Part shown: one piece after another, positions 46,466 to 55,681 of the stretch
Position numbering within the stretch: position 1 is the stretch's first letter
Layout: each line of letters opens with the position of its first letter
NCBI RefSeq assembly: GCF_009908165.1
Contig: NZ_JAAAUC010000001.1
Location: 488,086 to 552,085 of the forward strand
DNA length: 64,000 nt
Direction of reading: 5' to 3'
From: Frigidibacter albus
GTDB lineage: Bacteria > Pseudomonadota > Alphaproteobacteria > Rhodobacterales > Rhodobacteraceae
Translations under genes and position numbers: made by a program
The notes under the pieces: generated by a model
Seen by the model: the letters and a program-made list of their open reading frames with translations, nothing else
Told to the model about the DNA's origin: nothing
Databases searched by the model: none

Positions 46466-46797
46466 GTGCAAGCTCCCGTAGCCGTCCAGCGGCTTTCCAT
46501 CCTCAAAGGTGGCGCCCTGGGCCAAAAGGGCGCCGACGGGCCGAAAATGCCCGACTTGGCCGCTATAACATGACGTCCCGGTGAAGAAATGGAAACTTTG
46601 TATCAGTTAGCGCAACCAGTCCGGGTTTAGCGCAACCACGCCGATGGGGTGAGGCAAATTAGTCGAACCTTCGTTTTTTTCGCCTGAACTGAGTCCGGCG
46701 CAAGGCCCGATTCGCAGTTAGAGATTGATTCCCAAAGCCGGACAAGGGACAATATGGCAAAAATCAGGCAAACAGAGCAGTAATTGAGGGTACCCCG
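46466..46797. promoter_or_regulatory. pckA-chvI divergent regulatory region
   Basis: This 332-bp gap contains no gene. It holds a 12-bp direct repeat, TTAGCGCAACCA, at 46607-46618 and 46627-46638 (period 20 bp). It also has a perfect 8-bp hairpin, GGCGCCCT/AGGGCGCC, at 46511-46534 that would fall in the pckA 5' leader, and a TATAAC-like box at 46564-46569 usable as a minus-strand -10 (read as GTTATA). Toward chvI it has TTGATT about 17 bp before GACAAT, a weak promoter guess. The direct repeat lies just upstream of the presumed pckA promoter, a position typical for an activator. Confidence 0.6.
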
Positions 46798-47499
46798 ATG
46801 TCTAGGATCGCGCTGGTGGACGATGACAGGAACATCCTGACATCGGTGTCGATGACGCTCGAGGCCGAGGGCTTCGAGGTCGAGACCTATAATGACGGCC
46901 AATCCGCGCTGGATGCCTTCACCAAGCGCCTGCCCGACATGGCAGTGCTCGACATCAAGATGCCCCGCATGGACGGGATGGACCTGCTGCAGCGTTTGCG
47001 CCTGAAAACCCAGATGCCGGTGATCTTCCTCACCTCCAAGGATGATGAGATCGACGAGGTCCTGGGCCTGCGGATGGGCGCCGACGATTACGTGAAAAAG
47101 CCCTTCTCGCAACGGCTTCTGGTGGAGCGGATCCGGGCGCTGCTGCGCCGGCAGGAGGCTGTCGCCACCGGCGAGGTTGCGGTGACCGAAGAGACCAAGG
47201 TGATGGTGCGCGGCCAGCTGACGATGGACCCGCTGCGCCATTCGGTCAGCTGGAAGGGCAAGGATGTGTCCCTGACGGTGACCGAGTTCCTGCTGCTGCA
47301 GGCGCTGGCACAGCGCCCGGGCTTCGTGAAAAGCCGCGATCAGCTGATGGATGTCGCCTATGACGATCAGGTCTATGTCGATGACCGCACCATCGATAGC
47401 CACATCAAGCGGCTGCGCAAGAAGATGCGCACCGCGGATGACGAGTTTACCGCGATCGAAACGCTGTACGGCATCGGCTATCGTTACAACGAAGAATGA
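46798..47499 (+). CDS. chvI: Response regulator ChvI
   Basis: This is a 233-residue OmpR-type regulator. The receiver has acidic residues Asp8-Asp10, phosphoacceptor Asp52 in [13 protein letters not shown], switch residue in VIFLTSKDD and lysine in DDYVKKPFS. The C-terminal winged helix has [20 protein letters not shown] and [15 protein letters not shown]. The [20 protein letters not shown] stretch is characteristic of ChvI. With ChvG it controls envelope, acid response and central carbon genes in alphaproteobacteria. Its stop overlaps the chvG ATG. Confidence 0.95.
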   Translation: MSRIALVDDDRNILTSVSMTLEAEGFEVETYNDGQSALDAFTKRLPDMAVLDIKMPRMDGMDLLQRLRLKTQMPVIFLTSKDDEIDEVLGLRMGADDYVKKPFSQRLLVERIRALLRRQEAVATGEVAVTEETKVMVRGQLTMDPLRHSVSWKGKDVSLTVTEFLLLQALAQRPGFVKSRDQLMDVAYDDQVYVDDRTIDSHIKRLRKKMRTADDEFTAIETLYGIGYRYNEE

Positions 47500-49223
47500 C
47501 CATCGCCGAAGGACACGACATGCGCGCTGCCAGACCGGCCCGGGGTGCCGGCGTCGTGCTAGGTGAAGACTGGGTTTCCCCCGACAGCGCCGACAGCGAG
47601 GTGCGGGCGGGGCGGGCGAAGCGTGGCTTCATCTCGGTCAACCGCTCGCCGCTGGCCCGCAAGATCATCACCTTCAACCTGCTGGCGATGCTGGTCATGG
47701 TGGCTGGCGTCCTGTTCCTGAACCCGTTCCGCGACAGCCTTGTGGCGCAGCGCGAACGCGGGCTTGTGGCCGAGGCGCAGCTGGTCGCCAATGTGTTCGA
47801 AGCGCAACTGCCGCAGGGCGCGCCGGTGGATCTGGCCAGCGGAGACGAGATCGACATTCCGCGCACGCTGCAGGGGCTGGATGTGCCGGCCGACGTCGAT
47901 CTGTTCGTCTTCGATCAGGCGCAGGCGCTGGTGGCCGAGACTCGCGCGGCGGACCGCCCGCCCGCGGCGCCGGTGGCCGGGCTGGAAGCGGATCCGCGGT
48001 CAACGGCGATTACCGATTTTCTTGCCTCGGTCTGGGAAGGCATATCGTCGCTTCTGGCGCCGCGCGGGCGCGACATGCCGGGGCAGGATGCCGAGGCGAT
48101 GGTGCGCGCCCTGCTGGCCGAGGCGCTGGCCGGCACCACCCGGTTTGAGACCGCCCATGATGCGGGCGGCGGCGCGGTCTTTGCCGTGGTGACGCCGATC
48201 CGCCACGATGGCGTCGTCGTGGGCGCTGCGGCGCTGACCTCGGTCGCCGGAGAGATCGACCAGCTGGTGCGCGCCGAGCGCGAGCAGGTGCTGCAGATGT
48301 TCGTGATCGCCATTCTGGTGTCGATCGGCCTCAGCCTCGTGCTGGCCTCGACCATTGCCAATCCGTTGTCCGACCTTGCCATTGCGGCGGAGCTGGGGCG
48401 CGACCGCCATGCCCGCAAGATGAGCCCGGCGCGGGTGCGCATCCCCGACCTGACCGGCCGCCCAGATGAGATCGGCCGCCTGTCGGGCGCGATGCGCGGC
48501 ATGGTCGCGGCGCTCTATGACCGGATCGACGCCAACGAACAGTTCGCGGCCGATGTCGCGCATGAGATCAAGAACCCGCTGGCCAGCCTGCGCTCGGCCG
48601 TGGGCACGCTGCGCGAGGTCAAGCGCGAGGATCATCGGGAAAAGCTGCTGGACGTGATCGAGCATGATGTGCGCCGGCTGGACCGGCTGGTCAGCGACAT
48701 CTCCAATGCCAGCCGGCTGGACAGCGAGCTGGTGCGCGAGGAGGAGGAAGAGTTCAACCTTCTCAAGACCCTCGGCAACATCAACGAGTATCTGGGCGAG
48801 CAGGCCGGCAAGAAGGGTGTGGACTATATCACCGACCTTCCGGCAGAGCCGATCCTGATCCACGGGCTCGAGGCGCGGCTGGCGCAGGTGTTCGTGAACC
48901 TGATCACCAACGCCATCTCGTTCTGCGAAGAGGGTGATGCGGTTCGGGTCTGGGCCCGGCGGCGCGAGAACCGGGTGCTGATCGTGGTGGAAGATACCGG
49001 CCCCGGCATCCCGGAGCAGGCGCTGACCAATATCTTCAAGCGCTTCTACTCCGAACGCCCGCCCGGCCAGTTCGGCGAGCATTCGGGGCTTGGCCTGGCC
49101 ATCTCGAAGCAGATCGTCGAGGCGCATGGCGGTGTGATCTGGGCCGAGAACATCCGCCCCACAGATGCCGACATCACCTCGGACCCGCTTGGCGCGCGCT
49201 TCGTGGTGGGCCTGCCGGTGTGA
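47496..49223 (+). CDS. chvG: Sensor histidine kinase ChvG
   Basis: This is a 575-residue membrane kinase. The cytoplasmic N-terminus (about 50 residues) precedes TM1 near residues 57-77. A periplasmic sensor region follows to about residue 262, then TM2 near 265-290, HAMP, HisKA with the phospho-histidine in [15 protein letters not shown], and HATPase with [16 protein letters not shown] and [18 protein letters not shown]. An alternative ATG eight codons in, with AAGGA upstream, is also possible. In other alphaproteobacteria the periplasmic part is held inactive by ExoR, whose gene is not here. It overlaps chvI and hprK at both ends. Confidence 0.94.
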   Translation: MTIAEGHDMRAARPARGAGVVLGEDWVSPDSADSEVRAGRAKRGFISVNRSPLARKIITFNLLAMLVMVAGVLFLNPFRDSLVAQRERGLVAEAQLVANVFEAQLPQGAPVDLASGDEIDIPRTLQGLDVPADVDLFVFDQAQALVAETRAADRPPAAPVAGLEADPRSTAITDFLASVWEGISSLLAPRGRDMPGQDAEAMVRALLAEALAGTTRFETAHDAGGGAVFAVVTPIRHDGVVVGAAALTSVAGEIDQLVRAEREQVLQMFVIAILVSIGLSLVLASTIANPLSDLAIAAELGRDRHARKMSPARVRIPDLTGRPDEIGRLSGAMRGMVAALYDRIDANEQFAADVAHEIKNPLASLRSAVGTLREVKREDHREKLLDVIEHDVRRLDRLVSDISNASRLDSELVREEEEEFNLLKTLGNINEYLGEQAGKKGVDYITDLPAEPILIHGLEARLAQVFVNLITNAISFCEEGDAVRVWARRRENRVLIVVEDTGPGIPEQALTNIFKRFYSERPPGQFGEHSGLGLAISKQIVEAHGGVIWAENIRPTDADITSDPLGARFVVGLPV

Positions 49224-49651
49224 CGGCGGCGCCGGGCAGCCTGACGATCCACGCGACGACGGTGGCGCGCGCAGGGCGCGGTCTGGTGATCCTTGGGCCC
49301 TCGGGCTCGGGCAAGTCGGGGCTCGCTTTGCAACTGATGGCGATGGGAGCGGCGCTGGTTGCGGATGACCAGACGATTCTGCACCGCCGCGAAGACCGGC
49401 TGTTCGCGTCCTGCCCCCCGTCGATCCGCGGCCGGATCGAGGCGCGGGGGGTCGGCATACTCGCCGCCGAGGCGACTGGCGGAGCAGAAGTGCGCCTTGC
49501 GGTTGATCTGGGTGTTGCCGAAACCGAACGCCTGCCCCCCCTCCGCCACATCGAATGGCTGGGTGTGCCGATTGCGCTTGTTCACCATCTGCAGAGTCCC
49601 CATTTTCCTGCTGCGGTCCTGCACTATCTGGCCAATGGCAGGGTCGCATGA
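49220..49651 (+). CDS. hprK: HPr kinase/phosphorylase, short alphaproteobacterial form
   Basis: This is a 143-residue protein containing only the C-terminal kinase core of HprK. The P-loop is GPSGSGKSG (residues 26-34), followed by VADDQT and the family signature region RGVGILAAEATGGAEVRLAVDL. The N-terminal domain of the roughly 310-residue Gram-positive enzyme is absent, as is usual in alphaproteobacteria. It is expected to phosphorylate HPr on serine (Ser45 of the HPr below). GTG start overlaps chvG (GTGA), linking two-component sensing with PTS control. Confidence 0.92.
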   Translation: MTAAPGSLTIHATTVARAGRGLVILGPSGSGKSGLALQLMAMGAALVADDQTILHRREDRLFASCPPSIRGRIEARGVGILAAEATGGAEVRLAVDLGVAETERLPPLRHIEWLGVPIALVHHLQSPHFPAAVLHYLANGRVA

Positions 49652-49711
49652 CCGAAGGTGAAGGCCCAGCGCCCCGGCAAGGGCGCGCGTGCTGCGGGGA
49701 CGACGATCGGG

Positions 49712-50635
49712 ATGACCGACGAGACAGACCATCAGGATGTACAGCGCGTGGTGCTGGTCACCGGCCCGTCAGGGGCCGGCCGGTCCACCGCGATCCATGT
49801 GCTTGAGGATCTGGGCTATGAGGCCATCGACAACCTGCCGCTGAGCCTTGTGCCGCGGCTGCTGGATGGCCCGGCGCTTGGCCGCCCCATCGCGCTTGGC
49901 ATCGACGTGCGCAACCGCGACTTCACCGCTGGCAGCCTGATCGAGGGCATCGACCGGATGACGCGGATGCCCGAGGTCGACTGCGAGGTGCTGTATCTCG
50001 ACTGCCGGGCCGAGGAATTGCTGCGCCGCTATGGCGAGACGCGCCGTCGCCACCCGCTGGCCCCGGTCGATGAGCCGGGCGCCGGTATCGCCCGCGAGGT
50101 GGACCTGCTGGCCCCGGTCCGCGCCCGGGCCGATGTGTTGATCGACACCTCGGACCTGTCGCCGCATGACCTGAAGGCCGAGCTTGCCCGCTGGTTCGAG
50201 ACCGGCCAGCAGGCGCGGCTGACGGTGGGTGTGCATTCCTTCAGCTACAAGCGCGGGGTGCCGCGCGGGCTCGATATCATGTTCGACTGCCGGTTCCTGA
50301 ACAACCCGCATTGGGAGCCGGCCTTGCGCCCGCTGGATGGCCGCGCGCCCGAGGTCGAGGCCTTCGTTGCCGCCGACCCGCGCTTTGCGCCCTTCTTCGA
50401 GAAGGTGCTGGACCTGCTGCTGTTGGTGCTTCCGGCGCATGTCGAAGAGGGCAAGGCGCATCTGACCATCGGGCTCGGCTGCACCGGCGGACAACACAGG
50501 TCCGTGGCCATGGCCGAAAAACTCAGCGCCGCGCTTGCACAGTCGGGGTGGCAGGTGTCTAAACGTCACAGGGAACTGGAGCGCCGCGCAGCTAGCGGCG
50601 CGGGACAACCAACCGTCGAGGTAGGCAGGGCGTGA
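49712..50635 (+). CDS. rapZ: RapZ/YvcJ-type nucleotide-binding adapter protein
   Basis: This is a 307-residue P-loop protein of the RapZ family. The N-terminal loop is GPSGAGRST (residues 18-26), where arginine replaces the usual Walker A lysine. The middle contains DVRNRDF and the C-terminal domain has [25 protein letters not shown] and [10 protein letters not shown]. In E. coli RapZ guides RNase E to the sRNA GlmZ; in alphaproteobacteria its partner is less clear. ATG 49712 gives the standard length. Its stop overlaps the EIIA start, and it sits in the PTS-regulation cluster as in many proteobacteria. Confidence 0.92.
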   Translation: MTDETDHQDVQRVVLVTGPSGAGRSTAIHVLEDLGYEAIDNLPLSLVPRLLDGPALGRPIALGIDVRNRDFTAGSLIEGIDRMTRMPEVDCEVLYLDCRAEELLRRYGETRRRHPLAPVDEPGAGIAREVDLLAPVRARADVLIDTSDLSPHDLKAELARWFETGQQARLTVGVHSFSYKRGVPRGLDIMFDCRFLNNPHWEPALRPLDGRAPEVEAFVAADPRFAPFFEKVLDLLLLVLPAHVEEGKAHLTIGLGCTGGQHRSVAMAEKLSAALAQSGWQVSKRHRELERRAASGAGQPTVEVGRA

Positions 50636-51039
50636 TCGGGATCGTGATCGTCGCACATGGTGGATTGGCGCGCGAGTATCTCGCGGCGGTCGAGCATGTC
50701 GTGGGCAAACAGACCGGCATTCGGGCAATCGCCATCGAGGAAGATCACGACCGCGCGGCCAAGCAGGCCGAGATTTCGGCTGCCGCCGATGCGGTGGATG
50801 ATGGCGCCGGTGTGGTGGTGGTGACGGACATGTTCGGCGGCTCGCCGTCGAACCTCAGCCTGCTGGCCTGCGCGCCGCAGGACCGGCAGATCCTCTATGG
50901 TGCCAACCTGCCAATGCTGATCAAGCTGGCCAAGTCGCGGCAGCTTGCCGTCGGGGAGGCCGTCGCCTCTGCGCTCGACGCTGGCCGCAAATACATAAAT
51001 TGCTATCATGGCGGCGAAGCCGGACAGACCGGCAAGTAA
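50632..51039 (+). CDS. PTS fructose/mannose-type EIIA component
   Basis: This is a 135-residue EIIA of the mannose family. The phosphorylated histidine is in [15 protein letters not shown] (His10), and [17 protein letters not shown] is the second family motif. No EIIB, EIIC or EIID gene is adjacent, so it is a regulatory phosphotransfer protein and not a sugar transporter. Phosphate should come from HPr encoded 51 bp downstream. It starts at GTG overlapping rapZ. Confidence 0.93.
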   Translation: MIGIVIVAHGGLAREYLAAVEHVVGKQTGIRAIAIEEDHDRAAKQAEISAAADAVDDGAGVVVVTDMFGGSPSNLSLLACAPQDRQILYGANLPMLIKLAKSRQLAVGEAVASALDAGRKYINCYHGGEAGQTGK

Positions 51040-51090
51040 GCCCGCAACCCGGCGGCGGCAGGCGGATGGCAGACAGGGGCAGCGGTATCA

Positions 51091-51357
51091 GTGCAGAAAA
51101 CCTTGAAGATCGTGAACGAGAAGGGCCTTCATGCCCGCGCCTCGGCAAAGTTCGTGGAAGTCGTCGAACGCTTCGATGCCCGCGCCGAGGTAACCCGCGA
51201 CGGAATGCGCGTCTCGGGGGACTCGATCATGGGGCTTTTGATGTTGGCAGCCTCCAAGGGAACCACTATTGAAGTCGAAACCAGCGGGGCCGCGGCCGAA
51301 GGCCTTGCGCTTGCGCTGGAAGCCCTTGTGGCGGATCGCTTTGGCGAAGATTACTGA
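51091..51357 (+). CDS. ptsH: Phosphocarrier protein HPr
   Basis: This 88-residue HPr relays phosphate in the PTS. The PEP-dependent site is His14 in EKGLHARASAKF, and the regulatory serine for HprK is Ser45 in SGDSIMGLLM. The start is GTG (MQKTLKIVNEKG). No ptsI or ptsP (enzyme I) gene is in the window, so enzyme I must be elsewhere. It lies after EIIA and before the acyltransferase gene in the same direction. Confidence 0.95.
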   Translation: MQKTLKIVNEKGLHARASAKFVEVVERFDARAEVTRDGMRVSGDSIMGLLMLAASKGTTIEVETSGAAAEGLALALEALVADRFGEDY

Positions 51358-51418
51358 CACCTGCCCGGTCCCGGGCCCGGTTCGGGACCCCCGCCCAACA
51401 AAGGAATGCCGGAACTTG

Positions 51419-52276
51419 GTGGAGACAGACGACAGGAGCGCCCCGGTGCCGGCCGCCAAGCCCTATGACAAGCGCCGCCTGTCCTATGCCGGCACCTTCC
51501 GCAACCCCGTCAAGGTCAACACCATCCGCGCCATCGAATGGGCGACCGGCAAACTGACCCTGCTGCGCAAGATCCGTGATTTCGAGCAGGCGGGCGCGCC
51601 CGTCGGCCAGCCGTTCTGGCCCAAGGCGCTGGAGGCGATGGGGATCGAGATTTCCACGCCCCATGCCGAGGTGGCACAGATCCCGCCGACCGGGCCGCTG
51701 GTGGTGGTGGCGAACCATCCGCATGGCCTCGTCGATGGCATGATCATGGCCGAGCTGATCGGCCGGGTGCGTACCGATTACAAGATCCTGACCCGCTCCT
51801 TGCTGACAGGCATTCCCGAGATCGCGGAATTCCTGATCCCGGTGCCCTTCCCGCATGAAGACAACTCGCGCGAACTGGGGCTGCAGATGCGGTCGGAATC
51901 GATGGCGCATCTGAAGGCGGGCGGGGTGATCGTGCTGTTCCCGGCCGGCAAGGTCGCCTCGTCGGAAACCTGGTTCGGGCCGGCTGTCGAGGCGGAGTGG
52001 AACCCGTTCACCGCCAAGATGGTGATGCGGTCGGGCGCGACGGTGCTGCCGATCCGGTTTCTGGGCCAGAACACCCGCACCTACCAGATCGCCAACAAGC
52101 TGTCGGCGACACTGCGCCAGGGGCTGCTGCTGCATGAGATCCGGGCGGCACTGAACAAGCCGCAACGTCCGGTGATCGGCGCGCCGATCCTGCCGGCCGA
52201 GATCGAAGGCTGGTCGGGCAACCCGCGCGGCTTCCTCGCCTGGCTGCGCGAGCGGACGCTGACGCTGCAGCCTTAA
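51419..52276 (+). CDS. Lysophospholipid acyltransferase family protein
   Basis: This is a 285-residue 1-acylglycerol-3-phosphate acyltransferase-like enzyme. The catalytic His-Asp region is VVANHPHGLVDGMI, with the histidine and aspartate six apart as in the hemolysin-type COG3176 branch, and VIVLFPAGKVAS is the substrate-binding motif. GTG 51419 with AAAGGAA about eleven bases upstream is the likely start; a TTG directly before it is possible. It acylates a lyso-lipid (phosphatidic acid or ornithine-lipid type). Its place after the chv/PTS cluster suggests envelope remodelling. It converges on hbd with overlapping stops. Confidence 0.87.
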   Translation: METDDRSAPVPAAKPYDKRRLSYAGTFRNPVKVNTIRAIEWATGKLTLLRKIRDFEQAGAPVGQPFWPKALEAMGIEISTPHAEVAQIPPTGPLVVVANHPHGLVDGMIMAELIGRVRTDYKILTRSLLTGIPEIAEFLIPVPFPHEDNSRELGLQMRSESMAHLKAGGVIVLFPAGKVASSETWFGPAVEAEWNPFTAKMVMRSGATVLPIRFLGQNTRTYQIANKLSATLRQGLLLHEIRAALNKPQRPVIGAPILPAEIEGWSGNPRGFLAWLRERTLTLQP

Positions 52277-53148
52277 CGGGTCGGAACTGGCACCTCGCCG
52301 CGGTAGTCGTAGAAGCCGCGCCCGGTCTTCCGGCCCAGCCAACCCGCCTCGACATATTTGGTCAGCAGCGGGCAGGGGCGGTACTTGGTATCGGCCAGCC
52401 CGTCATGCAGCACGTTCATGATCGCAAGGCAGGTGTCGAGCCCGATGAAATCCGCCAGCTCCAGCGGCCCCATCGGATGGTTCGCGCCCAGCTTCAGCGA
52501 CTCGTCGATGGACCGGACGTTCCCGACGCCTTCATAGAGCGTATAGACTGCCTCGTTGATCATCGGCATCAGGATGCGGTTGACGATGAAGGCCGGAAAA
52601 TCCTCGGCGCTGGCGGCGGTCTTGCCCAGCCGTTCGACCACGGCGAGCATGGTGCGATAGGTCGGCTCATCGGTGGCAATGCCGCGGATCAGCTCGACCA
52701 GTTGCATCACCGGCACCGGGTTCATGAAGTGGAAGCCCATGAACTTTTCCGGCCGGTCGGTGCGGCTCGCCAGCCGCGTGATCGAGATCGAGGAGGTGTT
52801 CGAGGTCAGGATCGTCGTCGGCTTCAGATGCGGCTGCAGATCCTCGAAGATCGCCTGCTTGACCGTCTCGCGCTCGGTCGCGGCCTCGATCACCAGGTCG
52901 GTCTGGCCCAGATCGGTCAGCGTCATCGTGGTGGCGATCCGCGCCATCGCGGCGGCCTTGGTCTCGGCGGTGATCTTGCCGCGGCTGACCTGCCGTTCCA
53001 GGTTGCGGTCGATCAGCGCGACGGCGGCATCCAGGCTTTCGCGCGAGATGTCGGTCATCAGCACGTCGAAGCCGGCCAGCGCAAAGACATGGGCAATGCC
53101 GTTGCCCATCTGCCCCGCACCGACAATTCCTACGCTCTGGATTTCCAT
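52273..53148 (-). CDS. hbd: 3-hydroxybutyryl-CoA dehydrogenase
   Basis: This is a 291-residue NAD(P)-dependent dehydrogenase. The Rossmann motif GIVGAGQMGNGIAHVFA, the catalytic histidine in GFHFMNPVPVMQLVE, the SNTSSISITRLA segment and the C-terminal GWLGRKTGRGFYDY are typical. It interconverts acetoacetyl-CoA and 3-hydroxybutyryl-CoA. In Rhodobacterales it usually stands near etfBA, as here (about 1.6 kb away). ATG 53148 has AGGGCAGG upstream. Its stop overlaps that of the convergent acyltransferase gene. Confidence 0.94.
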   Translation of the reverse strand: MEIQSVGIVGAGQMGNGIAHVFALAGFDVLMTDISRESLDAAVALIDRNLERQVSRGKITAETKAAAMARIATTMTLTDLGQTDLVIEAATERETVKQAIFEDLQPHLKPTTILTSNTSSISITRLASRTDRPEKFMGFHFMNPVPVMQLVELIRGIATDEPTYRTMLAVVERLGKTAASAEDFPAFIVNRILMPMINEAVYTLYEGVGNVRSIDESLKLGANHPMGPLELADFIGLDTCLAIMNVLHDGLADTKYRPCPLLTKYVEAGWLGRKTGRGFYDYRGEVPVPTR

Positions 53149-53298
53149 CGCCTGCCCTCGTTTGCTGCACGGCCGAACCTTAGGCGGCGCACCGCTGCCG
53201 GGCAAGGGTGAAGCCGTCGCAGCCGACGCGCCTTAGGCATTTCGAAAGGCGACCGCGGCAAGGTGGCGATGGGTGAGTCGTTTCTTTGGGTGGGCATC

Positions 53299-54117
53299 AT
53301 GAGCTTTGAAAATCCGGGCGCAGGGGCGCTCGACTATGGACCGTGTCGCTATGGCAAGTCCAAGCTGCTGTTCCGCGGCCCGCGCCGCAAGCTGGAGGGC
53401 AGCTTTATTGCGGCGCTTGGCGGGACGGAAACCTATGGCAAGTTTGTCCCGCATCCGTGGCCGGCCCAGCTTGAGGCGCAACTGGGACTGCCGGTGGTGA
53501 ATTTCGGCTACCTGAACGCAGGGCCGGATGTCTTCATCAACGAGCCTGTGCTGATCGAGGCGGCCGGCCGGGCCCGCGCCACGGTGGTGCAACTGACCAG
53601 TGCGCAGAACCTGTCGAACCGCTTCTATGCCGTGCATCCGCGCCGCAATGACCGATTCCTGCGCGGCTCGTCGCTGATGAAGACCCTGTTCCGCGAGGTG
53701 GACTTTGCCGAGTTCCACTTCACCGGCCATATGCTGACCGCGCTGAAGGCGGTGTCGCCGGACAAGTTCGACATGATCGAGCAAGAGCTGAAGGCGGCCT
53801 GGGTCGCGCGCATGAAGCTGCTGCTGGACCGGATCGAGGGCAAGACGGTGCTGCTGTGGCTGACGGACCATCGCGCGGGCGGCCCCGATCTGCTTGGACC
53901 GCTGCCGCATCTGGTGGATGAGGAAATGGTGATGACGATCCGGCCCTTCGCCACCGATCTGGTGCGCGTCGATCCGGGCCCAGAGGCGCGGAATGCCGGA
54001 ACCGCGGGCATGGTGTTCGCGCCGCTGGACGAGCCCGCCGCGCGGCAGATGGCGGGGCCGATGGTGCATTCGCAGGTGGCTGCAGAGCTGCTGCCGGCGC
54101 TGCAACGATTGATCTGA
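53299..54117 (+). CDS. DUF6473 family protein
   Basis: This is a 272-residue soluble protein of a family seen mainly in Rhodobacteraceae. Recognisable parts are the N-terminal LDYGPCRYGKSKLLFRGPRR, GGTETYGKFVPHPWPAQLE, NFGYLNAGPDVFINEP and a C-terminal PMVHSQVAAELLPAL. The GGTETYG/NAGPD layout resembles SGNH/GDSL-like folds with a catalytic-type Ser/Thr, Asn and His, but that is only an impression. ATG 53299 has a weak ribosome site. Function unknown. It sits between hbd (divergent) and the SnoaL-like gene. Confidence 0.8.
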   Translation: MSFENPGAGALDYGPCRYGKSKLLFRGPRRKLEGSFIAALGGTETYGKFVPHPWPAQLEAQLGLPVVNFGYLNAGPDVFINEPVLIEAAGRARATVVQLTSAQNLSNRFYAVHPRRNDRFLRGSSLMKTLFREVDFAEFHFTGHMLTALKAVSPDKFDMIEQELKAAWVARMKLLLDRIEGKTVLLWLTDHRAGGPDLLGPLPHLVDEEMVMTIRPFATDLVRVDPGPEARNAGTAGMVFAPLDEPAARQMAGPMVHSQVAAELLPALQRLI

Positions 54118-54184
54118 GGGAAGTGGCGGCGGAGAGTGAACGATTGTGCCATTGCGGCGTTGGGGCTCGGAAAGGAGACACCCC

Positions 54185-54697
54185 ATGCCCAGTACCGAGA
54201 CATCCCCCGACAAAGACGAGATTGCCGAACTCGCCGTCGACCTGACGGCGGAGGATGACGGCGAGGATATGCCGCGCGATCCCGAGAACGAGATCCGCAG
54301 CCTCGTCGCCGCCTATGCCAATGCGATGCGGGCGCAGGACGCCCCGGCGGTGGTCGCCTTCTATGACCCGGCCTTGGTGCGGTTCGACATTGCCGCGCCG
54401 CTTGTCACCACCGGCCGCGATGCGCTGGATGAGGCCGGTTTGGCGGAGTGGTTCGCCGGCTGGACCGGCCCTTTCACCTTTGACACGCGCGACCTGACCG
54501 TCAATGCCGCCGGAAACATCGGGTATTGCCACGCGCTGGTCCGGTTCACCGGCACGCGGCAGGATGCGGATCACGCGCTTTGGGCCCGTTGGACGCTGGG
54601 GCTGCGGCGGCGCGACAGCCAGTGGCGGATCACGCATGAGCATTGCTCGGCCGCGATTGACCCGGGCACCGGCGCGGCGCAGATGACGCTCGACTGA
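54185..54697 (+). CDS. SnoaL/ketosteroid-isomerase-like (NTF2 fold) protein
   Basis: This is a 170-residue protein. A very acidic N-terminal 35 residues (ELAVDLTAEDDGEDMP) lead into an NTF2-like domain: EIRSLVAAYANAMRAQDAPAVVAFYD, LVRFDIAAPL, and a C-terminal WARWTLGLRRRDSQWRITHEHCSA. This is the pattern of SnoaL-like small-molecule-binding or isomerase proteins. Start ATG 54185 has GGAAAGGAGA about eight bases upstream, a strong site. The substrate is unknown. It ends at a terminator shared with etfA. Confidence 0.85.
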   Translation: MPSTETSPDKDEIAELAVDLTAEDDGEDMPRDPENEIRSLVAAYANAMRAQDAPAVVAFYDPALVRFDIAAPLVTTGRDALDEAGLAEWFAGWTGPFTFDTRDLTVNAAGNIGYCHALVRFTGTRQDADHALWARWTLGLRRRDSQWRITHEHCSAAIDPGTGAAQMTLD

Positions 54698-54709
54698 CGC
54701 TGCAAACGA

Positions 54710-54736
54710 AAAGGCCCGCCAAACCGGCGGGCCTTT
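54710..54736. terminator. Bidirectional stem-loop between SnoaL-like gene and etfA
   Basis: An 11-bp perfect stem, AAAGGCCCGCC/GGCGGGCCTTT with a 5-base loop, lies between the two convergent genes. The outer A/T pairs give a short T run in either direction. Confidence 0.8.
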
Positions 54737-54754
54737 CCAATTCTGCGGCAGGCC

Positions 54755-55681
54755 TTACAGCTTGCCGGTCAGTTCCGGCACCAGCGTGAACAGGTCGCCC
54801 ACCAGGCCGTAATCGGCGACCTGGAAGATCGGCGCCTCTTCGTCCTTGTTGATGGCGACGATGATCTTGCTGTCTTTCATCCCGGCAAGGTGCTGGATCG
54901 CACCCGAGATGCCGACGGCGATGTACAGATCCGGTGCCACGACCTTGCCGGTCTGGCCGACCTGCCAGTCGTTCGGGGCATAGCCACTGTCCACCGCAGC
55001 GCGCGACGCGCCCACGGCAGCTCCCAGCTTGTCGGCAAGATCGGCGATGATCTTGAAGTTCTCTTCCGACCCAAGCCCGCGCCCGCCCGAGACGACGATC
55101 TTTGCCGAGGTCAGGTCCGGCCGATCGCTGGCTGCCACCTTGTCCTCGACCCAGGACGACAGGCCCGGATCGGCCGCGGCCGAGATGCTTTCAACCGGGG
55201 CAGAGTTGCCCATGCCGGCAGCCTCGAAGGTCGAGGTGCGGACGGTCATCACCTTGGTCGCATCGGTCGATTTCACCGTCTGCACCGCGTTGCCGGCATA
55301 GACCGGGCGCTCGAACGTGCCCTCATCGATCACGGCGGTCACGTCTGACATTACCATCACGTCCAGCAGCGCAGCGACGCGCGGCAGGATGTTCTTGGCA
55401 TCGGTCGTCGCCGGGGCAACGATGTGGCTGTAGCCGGGGGCCAGCGAGACGATCAGCGCCGCGGTCGGTTCGGCCAGGCGATGGCCAAGCGTCGCATCCT
55501 CGGCGACCAGCACCTTCGCCACGCCGGCGATCTGCGCCGCCTCGGCACCGGCTGCAGCAGCGGAGGCACCGGCGCAGAGCACCGTCACTTCGCCAAGTGC
55601 CTGCGCGGCCGTCACGGCTTTCGCGGTCGCGTCCAGCGCCAGCGCGCCATCCGTGACCTCACCCAGAAGAAGAACCGCCAT
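54755..55681 (-). CDS. etfA: Electron transfer flavoprotein alpha subunit
   Basis: This is a 308-residue ETF alpha subunit. The C-terminal FAD domain has [34 protein letters not shown], and the signature [17 protein letters not shown]. With EtfB it carries electrons from acyl-CoA dehydrogenases, including the methylsuccinyl-CoA dehydrogenase encoded at 42-44 kb, to ETF-ubiquinone oxidoreductase. Its ATG overlaps the etfB stop by one base (TGATG). Confidence 0.96.
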   Translation of the reverse strand: MAVLLLGEVTDGALALDATAKAVTAAQALGEVTVLCAGASAAAAGAEAAQIAGVAKVLVAEDATLGHRLAEPTAALIVSLAPGYSHIVAPATTDAKNILPRVAALLDVMVMSDVTAVIDEGTFERPVYAGNAVQTVKSTDATKVMTVRTSTFEAAGMGNSAPVESISAAADPGLSSWVEDKVAASDRPDLTSAKIVVSGGRGLGSEENFKIIADLADKLGAAVGASRAAVDSGYAPNDWQVGQTGKVVAPDLYIAVGISGAIQHLAGMKDSKIIVAINKDEEAPIFQVADYGLVGDLFTLVPELTGKL

